DNA of 6,886 nucleotides from the NCBI GenBank assembly GCA_905216075.1, contig CAJMSO010000093.1:1-6886 (forward strand). The letters are read 5' to 3'. Below are positions 1 to 4,787 of this stretch, one piece after another. Each line of letters starts with the position of its first letter. Position 1 is the stretch's first letter. The position numbers and the translations under genes were made by a program. This DNA is from an uncultured bacterium. Lineage in GTDB: Bacteria > Actinomycetota > Coriobacteriia > Coriobacteriales > Coriobacteriaceae. The notes under the pieces were generated by a model that saw only the letters and a program-made list of their open reading frames with translations, ran no database searches and had not been told where the DNA came from.

Positions 1-53
1 AGGACTATGTCATGGCCGATGGCGACGTCGTGCACTTCCGCTTTAACGTGTAA
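1..53 (+). CDS. ychF: C-terminal end of YchF/OLA1-type redox-regulated ATPase/GTPase (5' truncated by window)
   Basis: Only the last 16 full codons and a stop (TAA at 51-53) are present, reading DYVMADGDVVHFRFNV. This matches the strongly conserved C-terminus of the YchF (OLA1) family, whose TGS domain ends in a K-D-Y-x-x-x-D-G-D-V-x-x-F-x-F-N-V pattern. The family binds and hydrolyses ATP or GTP, associates with ribosomes and is linked to stress responses; that is family knowledge, since the nucleotide-binding part lies outside the window. The stop codon overlaps the ribosome binding site of the next gene, so the two are probably co-transcribed. Identification rests on a short but distinctive tail. 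Confidence 0.8.
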   Translation, partial: DYVMADGDVVHFRFNV

Positions 54-64
54 GGACGACGCAT

Positions 65-448
65 ATGTTTAAATATGGCAAAAAAGCTGGCTACATGGGT
101 ATTGCGCTGCTCGTACTTGCGGTGATTCCGCTGGTGGTCGCAGCGTGTGTTATCCCCAACATTGGTCCTGAGGTGGCAACAAAGTTTAATGCCGCCGGCG
201 AGGCGACGCGCTGGGGCAAGAGTTACGAGTTGCTGGCACTGCCGGTGCTCAACCTGCTGCTGAGCGTGGCGACGTACTTTACGGCAGGACGCCAGGCTAA
301 AAACAATGATGACTCCGCCGCCATGGCGCGCATCGTGTGTGAGCGCTACCTGCGCAACGGTTGCATCACGGGTGTGTTCCTCAACGTGATCAACGTTTAC
401 TTTATGTACTCGGCTATTACCGGAACGGGCTTTGGCCTTGGTTTCTAG
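65..448 (+). CDS. Small DUF1648-like membrane protein
   Basis: This 127-aa protein starts at ATG 65, eight bases after the Shine-Dalgarno-like AAGGA at 52-56, which overlaps the upstream stop codon. It has three likely membrane segments, near residues 9-31, 54-73 and 98-122. Between the first two is a motif reading roughly IGPEVATKFNAAGEATRWG (residues 33-51). This resembles the DUF1648 signature (P-x-H-F-N-x-x-G-x-x-x-x-W-G) seen in the N-terminal part of SdpI-type immunity and signalling proteins and in many small stand-alone proteins. No SdpI C-terminal domain is present. The biochemical role is unknown; the sequence supports a small integral membrane protein in the ychF transcript. It converges on the next gene, with only 9 bp between the stop codons. 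Confidence 0.75.
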   Translation: MFKYGKKAGYMGIALLVLAVIPLVVAACVIPNIGPEVATKFNAAGEATRWGKSYELLALPVLNLLLSVATYFTAGRQAKNNDDSAAMARIVCERYLRNGCITGVFLNVINVYFMYSAITGTGFGLGF

Positions 449-457
449 CTTGTCCTT

Positions 458-847
458 TTAAGCAACGAGCCTGCACATATATTCAATGGCTGCTGCGAGG
501 CCGCCGCTCGATCGTGGTTTAAAGACCATGTCGGCGGCGGCCTCGTTTTCGTATCCGGCGCCGCGAAGGGCGAGTGCGATACCGGCTTCCAGGAGAAGGG
601 GCAGACCGCGTTGGCTGGTTGCGATCACGGCAGCCTGATTGAGCGAGCAGCTGTGCGCTTGGCATTGGATGGCAAGTTCACCTTGCGCCGGGCAAGGGAC
701 CAGAATGGCGGCGACGCGACTTGATAGCAATGCAAATGCTGTGCGCTCATCGGGCGAAAGGGCTTCTGCTTCAACGACGACGAGCTTGGGCGGTGCGCTG
801 TTTGTGCGAAGCGTGGCTCGGTACATGCGGACCGAAGAACCCGACAT
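458..847 (-). CDS. Uncharacterised 129-aa protein, divergent from an XRE repressor
   Basis: I do not recognise a family. ATG at 847 is chosen because ACAGGAG (854-860, minus strand) lies 6 bases upstream; a TTG eight codons further out falls inside the palindromic operator and has no such site. The protein is soluble-looking, with no signal peptide or clear membrane helix, and is rich in alanine and leucine. It has an alternating pattern that could be beta-alpha: KLVVVEAEALSPDERTAFAL early, then RVAAILVPC, a Cys-x-x-x-Cys pair (CQAHSC), and a C-terminal GGLAAAIEYMCRLVA helix. Its promoter region contains the 24-bp palindrome shared with the XRE gene, so it is probably repressed by that protein. 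Its last 50 or so codons overlap a hairpin that looks like the terminator of the opposing operon. Confidence 0.65.
   Translation of the reverse strand: MSGSSVRMYRATLRTNSAPPKLVVVEAEALSPDERTAFALLSSRVAAILVPCPAQGELAIQCQAHSCSLNQAAVIATSQRGLPLLLEAGIALALRGAGYENEAAADMVFKPRSSGGLAAAIEYMCRLVA
496..549 (+). terminator. Probable intrinsic terminator of the ychF operon, inside the convergent gene
   Basis: A perfect 12-bp GC-rich inverted repeat has arms CGAGGCCGCCGC (496-507) and GCGGCGGCCTCG (534-545), followed by TTTT at 546-549 on the plus strand. The intervening 26 bases can form a second stem (CGTGGT at 513-518 with ACCATG at 525-530, one G-U pair). It lies about 50 bases after the DUF1648 stop codon and has a T-run only in the plus direction, so it would stop transcripts from ychF. 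It lies wholly within the coding part of the minus-strand gene. The T-run is short, so activity is inferred. Confidence 0.4.
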
Positions 848-870
848 AGAAAACTCCTGTGTATTCGGCA

Positions 871-894
871 AAACGTAAACTATAGTTTACGTTT
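871..894. promoter_or_regulatory. Perfect 24-bp palindromic operator in a divergent promoter
   Basis: The half-site AAACGTAAACTA (871-882) is followed directly by its exact reverse complement (883-894), giving a 24-bp palindrome with no mismatch and no spacer. The centre reads ACTATAGT, so a TATAGT hexamer (5 of 6 matches to the -10 consensus) is present on both strands, at 881-886 on plus and 879-884 on minus. The site lies 29 bp before the XRE start codon and 23 bp before the start of the 129-aa gene. A symmetric site over both -10 elements is what an autoregulating XRE dimer would use. No convincing -35 element is visible. The symmetry is seen; the binding protein is inferred. Confidence 0.75.
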
Positions 895-923
895 ATGTTC
901 GGCTCCATTTCAAACTCGGCTGC

Positions 924-1142
924 ATGGACGAACGTGCGAAACAGATTCTTGGCAGGCGGGTCGAAGAGACACGCAGGGACCTTGGTATCTCCAAGGTTGA
1001 TTTTTGTGTGGCGACAGGAATCAGCCGACCCTACCTCGACCGAATCGAAGATGGGACGGCAAATTTCACGCTCAAGGTTCTATTTAAGATCGCGCCCGCA
1101 CTCGGCATGACGGTGTCAGAGCTTCTCGAGGGCATCGAATAG
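924..1142 (+). CDS. XRE-family helix-turn-helix transcriptional regulator (72 aa)
   Basis: This is a single-domain Cro/C1-type DNA-binding protein. The HTH covers about residues 20-45: GISKVDFCVATGISRPYLDR has the usual helix, Thr-Gly turn and recognition helix, followed by the IEDG stretch typical of the family. The C-terminal GMTVSELLEG closes the five-helix fold. There is no effector or protease domain, so it probably acts as a small dimeric repressor. ATG 924 is the only sensible start: no in-frame start lies between it and a stop at 876. No strong Shine-Dalgarno sequence precedes it; with the TATAGT at 881-886 as -10, the leader would be about 30 bases. The palindrome just upstream is its likely operator. 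The gene converges on ansA, with 22 bp between stop codons. Confidence 0.85.
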   Translation: MDERAKQILGRRVEETRRDLGISKVDFCVATGISRPYLDRIEDGTANFTLKVLFKIAPALGMTVSELLEGIE

Positions 1143-1164
1143 GGGATACCCGTCGACAACTGAA

Positions 1165-2178
1165 TTACGCCATCGGGATACGGTCGTGGTTGACTTGGCT
1201 GTAGAACAGGCGCTGGATCTCGGCGGCATCGCGTGACTGGCCGAGCGCCCACATGGTTTTGGCCACGAGCGTCTCGGTGGTCATATCGTCGCCGCGCAAA
1301 ATACCCGGATGATCGGCGTAAGCTCGGCCGACCTCATAAACACCCAGGTCAAGGCCCTCCTCGGGGACCTGCGTGGTCATAACGACGGTGCGACCCGAAT
1401 CGACCCAGCGGAAAATTGCCTCTTGGAACGAATCGCCGGACTCGCCAAACTCGGGAATACCGCCAATGCCAAAGGTCTCAAGAATTACAGCATCGTAGCT
1501 ATCGGCTAGGGCGTCCAGGATACCCGGGTTCACGCCGGGCGTCAGCTTAAGGACAAATACGCGCGGATCGATACTGTCGTAGAAACGCACCGGGCTCTCA
1601 TTCTGATGAGTGCCGTGAAGCCCGTTGCGCACAATGCGGTCGTTGCGGATGTAGGCAATGGGCGGATAGTTGACGCTAATGAACGCGTTAAAGCTCATGG
1701 TGCGCTGCTTGCGGGCGCGCGTGCCGGCAATGGCGACGCCGCCAAACACGATCGATACGTCGTGCGAGTGCTCGTCGAGCGCATAGAGCAGGCTCTGGTA
1801 CAGATTGAGCTTGGCATCAGTAAAGGGGTTGCCCATGGGCTTTTGCGAGCCGGTGAGCACGATGGGCTTGGGGCTGTCCTGAATCAGATAGGAAAGCGCC
1901 GCCGCGGTGTAGCTCATGGTGTCGGTGCCGTGCAGAATCACGAAGCCGTCGTGGTCGGAATAACCTTCGACGATGACATCGCGGATGCGCATCCAGTCGC
2001 TCGGGCGCATATTGGTGCTGTCGATGTTCATGGGCTGCACGACGTCGAGCTCGCAGAGGCCCGAGATCTCGGGGACGCTCTGGGCGAGCTCCTCACCGGT
2101 CAGGGCGGGGGAGAGGCCGTTGCCGTCCTCGGTCGATGCGATGGTGCCGCCCGTGGCGATGAGAAGGATGCGCTTCAT
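1165..2178 (-). CDS. ansA: Type I (cytoplasmic) L-asparaginase
   Basis: The enzyme hydrolyses L-asparagine to aspartate and ammonia. It is 337 aa, close to the usual length of bacterial type I asparaginases. The first signature is at residues 8-15 (ATGGTIAS, nucleophile Thr12), and the second is HGTDTM at 83-88 (Thr85 and Asp86 of the catalytic triad). Lys157, in AGTRARKQRT, fits the conserved catalytic lysine. LTGSQKP (108-114) and the AGTRARK region are typical of the AnsA branch. There is no signal peptide, so it acts in the cytoplasm. ATG 2178 is chosen because the protein then begins MKRILLIATGG as in the family, with TAGGA about 10 bases upstream; a longer in-frame reading to 2250 adds an unconserved tail. 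It is divergent from guaA. Confidence 0.95.
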   Translation of the reverse strand: MKRILLIATGGTIASTEDGNGLSPALTGEELAQSVPEISGLCELDVVQPMNIDSTNMRPSDWMRIRDVIVEGYSDHDGFVILHGTDTMSYTAAALSYLIQDSPKPIVLTGSQKPMGNPFTDAKLNLYQSLLYALDEHSHDVSIVFGGVAIAGTRARKQRTMSFNAFISVNYPPIAYIRNDRIVRNGLHGTHQNESPVRFYDSIDPRVFVLKLTPGVNPGILDALADSYDAVILETFGIGGIPEFGESGDSFQEAIFRWVDSGRTVVMTTQVPEEGLDLGVYEVGRAYADHPGILRGDDMTTETLVAKTMWALGQSRDAAEIQRLFYSQVNHDRIPMA

Positions 2179-2252
2179 GCTGGTATTCCTATCGTATTTG
2201 CCGCCGCAGAGGCGGAGTCGTTCGGCAGTATTGTGGCACAGAGCGTTCAATG

Positions 2253-2285
2253 TTCAAACGTATTACATCATCTGTAACGTTTGAA
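2253..2285. promoter_or_regulatory. Imperfect inverted repeat between ansA and guaA
   Basis: Two 9-bp arms, TTCAAACGT (2253-2261) and ACGTTTGAA (2277-2285), are exact reverse complements separated by 15 bp. Outer bases extend the symmetry with a gap (TGTT on the left, AACA on the right), and a TAC/GTA pair continues it inward. The repeat sits in AT-rich DNA 75-107 bp before the ansA start and about 160 bp before the guaA start. This is where a regulator of either gene, most likely ansA, could bind. No T-run follows on either strand, so a terminator is unlikely. The regulator is unknown. Confidence 0.45.
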
Positions 2286-2365
2286 AACACTTCAATTGCC
2301 GTCAAATAGGAGCCCAGGTCGTGCGTTTGCCGTGCGCTGATGGCTGCGAGGGACGAGAAACCCCA

Positions 2366-2446
2366 TATAACGTGTACACTATGAAAGATATTTTCGTTCA
2401 TTCGCGCGGGCGGGCACCGGCTCCCCGCCAACAAGAGGGGGATACC
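2366..2446 (+). promoter_or_regulatory. Probable guaA promoter and leader
   Basis: A -10-like TATAAC lies at 2366-2371, with a second candidate TACACT at 2375-2380; neither has a good -35. The leader that would follow carries a short hairpin, GGCGGG (2409-2414) with CCCGCC (2424-2429). The strong ribosome binding sequence GAGGGGG (2435-2441) lies 5 bases before ATG 2447. I looked for the conserved core of a purine riboswitch and did not find it, so purine control here, if any, would use another mechanism. The promoter assignment is weak; the ribosome binding site is clear. Confidence 0.4.
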
Positions 2447-4045
2447 ATGGATCAAAATGCTTCCGCAAAGGTCCTCGTACTCGACTTTGGTGCGCAGTAC
2501 GGTCAGCTCATTGCCCGTCGCGTCCGCGACCTCAACGTGTATTCCGAGATTGTCCCCTGCGACATCTCGGCCGACGAGATTCGCGAGATGAACGCCTCTG
2601 CGCTCATCCTTTCCGGCGGTCCGGCTTCCGTGTATGCCGAGGACGCTCCGTCTATAGATCCCGCCATCTTTGACCTGGGCCTTCCCGTCCTGGGCTTCTG
2701 CTACGGCCATCAGATCACGGCCGTGACGCTCGGCGGCAAGGTCGGCCACTCCGAGGTGGGCGAGTACGGCCGCGCCACCATCACGCGCACGGCCGGCGCC
2801 AAGCTCTTTAACTCCACGCCCATGGAGCAAACCGTGTGGATGAGCCATCGCGACGCCGTTTCCGAGGTGCCCGAGGGCTTTACCGTTACCGCCAGCACCG
2901 ACGTGTGCCCGGTTGCCGCCATGGAGTGCGTCGAGCGCAAGATCTTCACCACGCAGTTCCACCCCGAGGTCAAGCACTCCGAGTACGGTCAGCAGCTGCT
3001 GAGCAACTTCCTGTTTGAGATCTGCGGCCTGGAGCCCAACTGGAGCATGGACAACCTGGTCGAGACCATGACGGCCGAGTTCCGCGAGAAGGTCGGCAAC
3101 GACCGCGTGATTCTGGCCCTGTCCGGTGGCGTCGACTCCTCCGTCGTGGCCGCGCTGGGCGCCCGCGCCGTGGGCAAGCAGATGACCTGCGTGTTCATCA
3201 ACCACGGCCTGCTGCGCAAGGGCGAGCCCGAGCAGGTGGAGGAGGTCTTCACCAAGCAGTTTGACGTCGACTTTATCCACGTTCACGCCGAGGACCGTTA
3301 TGCCGAGCTTCTGGCCGGTGTGACCGAGCCCGAGGAGAAGCGCCGCATCATCGGTACGCAGTTCTGGAAAGAGTTCTTCGCCGTGGCGCAGCAGCTCGAG
3401 TCCGATGGCAAGCCGGTCAAGTACCTGGCTCAGGGCACCATCTACCCCGACATCATCGAGTCCGGCGCTCGCAAAACGGGCGGCAAGACGGCCACCATCA
3501 AGAGCCATCACAACCTGATCCCGTTCCCCGAGGGCGTGCACTTCGACCTCATCGAGCCGCTCGACCACTTCTTTAAGGACGAGGTCCGCGCGCTTGGCCT
3601 GGCACTGGGCCTGCCGGCTCACATCGTGTTCCGTCAGCCTTTCCCGGGCCCGGGTCTGGCCATCCGCGTCATCGGTGCGGTCGACAAGGAGAAGCTCGAG
3701 ATCCTCAAGAACGCCGACGCCATCGTGCGCGAGGAGCTCGACGCCTACAACCAGCGTCTGTTCGAGCAGACCGGCGAGCGCAACTCCGAGCACAGCTGCT
3801 GGCAGTATTTCGCGGTCCTGCCCGACATTAAGTCCGTCGGCGTTATGGGCGATGAGCGCACCTATCAGCGCCCGATCATCCTGCGTGCCGTCGAGTCCAG
3901 CGATGCCATGACCGCCGACTGGGCCAAGCTGCCCTACGACGTGCTTGCCCGCATCTCCGGCCGCATCGTTGCCGAGGTTCCCGGCGCCAACCGCGTGTGC
4001 TACGACATTACATCTAAGCCCCCCGCGACTATTGAGTGGGAATAA
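2447..4045 (+). CDS. guaA: GMP synthase (glutamine-hydrolysing)
   Basis: The enzyme makes GMP from XMP, ATP and glutamine, the last step of guanine nucleotide synthesis. It is 532 aa (E. coli GuaA is 525). The N-terminal class I amidotransferase domain has the GFCYGHQ nucleophile elbow (Cys85) and QFHPEV with His172 and Glu174. The ATP-pyrophosphatase domain begins with the P-loop LSGGVDSS (225-232) and continues with the LAQGTIYPD and ESG segments. The C-terminal dimerisation domain contains RQPFPGPGLAIRVIG (396-410) and ends in KPPATIEWE, the usual GuaA tail. ATG 2447 is chosen over GTG 2321 and ATG 2381 because it has a strong ribosome binding site and the upstream 42 codons show no conservation. 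The gene appears monocistronic, ended by its own terminator. The GAGTGGGAATAA at its 3' end (4034-4045) is a known integration target in other bacteria. Confidence 0.98.
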   Translation: MDQNASAKVLVLDFGAQYGQLIARRVRDLNVYSEIVPCDISADEIREMNASALILSGGPASVYAEDAPSIDPAIFDLGLPVLGFCYGHQITAVTLGGKVGHSEVGEYGRATITRTAGAKLFNSTPMEQTVWMSHRDAVSEVPEGFTVTASTDVCPVAAMECVERKIFTTQFHPEVKHSEYGQQLLSNFLFEICGLEPNWSMDNLVETMTAEFREKVGNDRVILALSGGVDSSVVAALGARAVGKQMTCVFINHGLLRKGEPEQVEEVFTKQFDVDFIHVHAEDRYAELLAGVTEPEEKRRIIGTQFWKEFFAVAQQLESDGKPVKYLAQGTIYPDIIESGARKTGGKTATIKSHHNLIPFPEGVHFDLIEPLDHFFKDEVRALGLALGLPAHIVFRQPFPGPGLAIRVIGAVDKEKLEILKNADAIVREELDAYNQRLFEQTGERNSEHSCWQYFAVLPDIKSVGVMGDERTYQRPIILRAVESSDAMTADWAKLPYDVLARISGRIVAEVPGANRVCYDITSKPPATIEWE

Positions 4046-4063
4046 ACGATATTCGTTGATTTC

Positions 4064-4105
4064 AAGCCTCTGACCTGCGAAAACAGGTCGGGGGCTTCTT
4101 ATTTT
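4064..4105 (+). terminator. Intrinsic terminator of guaA
   Basis: Arms AAGCCTCTGACCTG (4064-4077) and CAGGTCGGGGGCTT (4084-4097) form an uninterrupted 14-bp stem with two G-U pairs and a 6-base CGAAAA loop. CTTATTTT follows at 4098-4105. It starts 18 bases after the guaA stop codon and is a textbook Rho-independent terminator on the plus strand. Confidence 0.9.
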
Positions 4106-4139
4106 GCAACCTCTGTGCAACCTTTGCGGTTTCGCGCCC

Positions 4140-4168
4140 CGTGAACAGGGGACGTAGCACTGTTCACG
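4140..4168. repeat. REP-like hairpin, 9-bp perfect stem
   Basis: CGTGAACAG (4140-4148) and CTGTTCACG (4160-4168) are exact reverse complements around an 11-base loop GGGACGTAGCA. No T-run follows on either side, and a strong terminator already lies 35 bp upstream. A compact extragenic hairpin of this form resembles dispersed REP-type elements. Only one copy lies in the window, so the repeat nature is inferred. Confidence 0.4.
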
Positions 4169-4302
4169 TCTGGGCCCATGTCGGCACCGATCAATGCCCG
4201 CGCTGCTTCTGCTTGCGCTTCAGCTTCCGCTGCTCGAAGCACGTCGCCCGGGATTCCTCGCCAGAGGAGAACTGACCGTTCCTTGCGAAACCGCGAGACC
4301 AG

Positions 4303-4470
4303 CTATATCCGCTTGCTGCGGGCTTGCTTGAGCCAGTTCCTCTTGAAAGAGCCTATACCTCCGAAGAACTTGTTGTACGTCTCACCGTTCTCCTTTGCCT
4401 CGCACTTGACCAAGGCAAGTTCGATGGTGCAGAGGTAATCCGCCACTTGCTCGAGGCGGTAGTCGGTCAT
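4303..4470 (-). CDS. Doubtful small hypothetical protein (55 aa)
   Basis: This reading begins at ATG 4470 and gives a basic, globular-looking product: MTDYRLEQVADYLCTIELAL at the N-terminus, then an ETYNKFF segment and a lysine/arginine-rich end. The amino-acid mix is more protein-like than in the alternative frames. There is no good ribosome binding site, and I recognise no family. The same frame stays open upstream to about 4773 and, past the TAG at 4303-4305, downstream to 4099, so this could be the middle of a decayed gene. A different frame ends at 4191 with a basic tail EQRKLKRKQKQRGH, which would fit a frameshifted end of the same gene. It may also be spurious. Confidence 0.22.
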   Translation of the reverse strand: MTDYRLEQVADYLCTIELALVKCEAKENGETYNKFFGGIGSFKRNWLKQARSKRI

Positions 4471-4622
4471 CGAGGTCTTGCGGCGTCGGACGACCCCTTT
4501 TGAGAGGACCTTGCCCACCGAGCCGTCTCGCCCACGGAACGGAAGGAGCGCATCCTCGCGACCTTCGGCGACCTGTGCTGCGAGATGGAGGGCTGTACCA
4601 TCGCGCAGGGCCCTTTCCAAAG

Positions 4623-4648
4623 CGAAGTGTCGAGCCGAAGTGTTGAGC
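4623..4648. repeat. Tandem duplication of a 13-bp unit
   Basis: CGAAGTGTCGAGC (4623-4635) is followed immediately by CGAAGTGTTGAGC (4636-4648), with one mismatch. It lies about 140 bp before the start of the LevR-like gene. It could be a paired binding site or a replication-slippage duplication. Confidence 0.5.
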
Positions 4649-4757
4649 GTCGGCCCTGAATGTTCAATGGCCGTTGTTTTCTGCCCCTCAAGTGGTGAAC
4701 TTCTCCTCGGGGCTGTTGATTCCCCCACGCGCCCCCTTCCGTTCTCTGTGTTCCCCT

Positions 4758-4778
4758 TATACTCCTTGTACAAGGAGG
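4758..4778 (+). promoter_or_regulatory. Palindrome overlapping -10-like element and ribosome binding site of the LevR-like gene
   Basis: CTCCTTGT (4762-4769) is followed directly by its exact reverse complement ACAAGGAG (4770-4777), a 16-bp perfect palindrome. The right arm contains most of the consensus Shine-Dalgarno sequence AAGGAGG (4772-4778), 9 bases before ATG 4788. Just to the left is TATACT (4758-4763), a good -10 match with no clear -35. If transcription starts upstream, the RNA could fold and hide the ribosome binding site; if it starts at about 4770 from this -10, the palindrome is better read as a protein-binding operator. The symmetry and the ribosome binding site are certain; the function is inferred. 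Confidence 0.6.
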
Positions 4779-4787
4779 TAAGAAGTC

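Larger units (their letters stand above)
4106..4787. other. 682-bp gene-poor region downstream of guaA
   Basis: No convincing gene is visible here on either strand. The region holds, in order: an 11-bp-spaced direct repeat GCAACCT (4106-4112 and 4117-4123), a REP-like hairpin (4140-4168), a run of degenerate GCTTCN repeats near 4204-4232, a doubtful small minus-strand ORF (4303-4470), a 13-bp tandem duplication (4623-4648) and the promoter-proximal palindrome of the next gene. One minus-strand frame is open from about 4773 to 4099 except for a single TAG at 4303-4305. This may be chance in GC-rich DNA or the trace of a decayed gene. Confidence 0.5.

Noticed and set aside
1606..2277. A 223-codon open frame on the plus strand.
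   Set aside because: It lies antisense to the well-supported ansA gene and reads as a valine/alanine/glycine-rich shadow with no recognisable motifs.
2321..2446. A 42-codon N-terminal extension of GuaA from GTG 2321 or ATG 2381.
   Set aside because: The residues do not resemble any GuaA N-terminus, there is no ribosome binding site, and ATG 2447 has a strong one.
2300..2446. A purine riboswitch in the guaA leader.
   Set aside because: The conserved junction and loop bases of the guanine/adenine riboswitch are not present; only a short GC hairpin is seen.
2189..4120. A 643-codon open frame on the minus strand.
   Set aside because: It is fully antisense to guaA, whose motifs, start site and terminator are clear. 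The product is low-complexity Leu/Gly/Ala/His-rich, as expected of a shadow frame.
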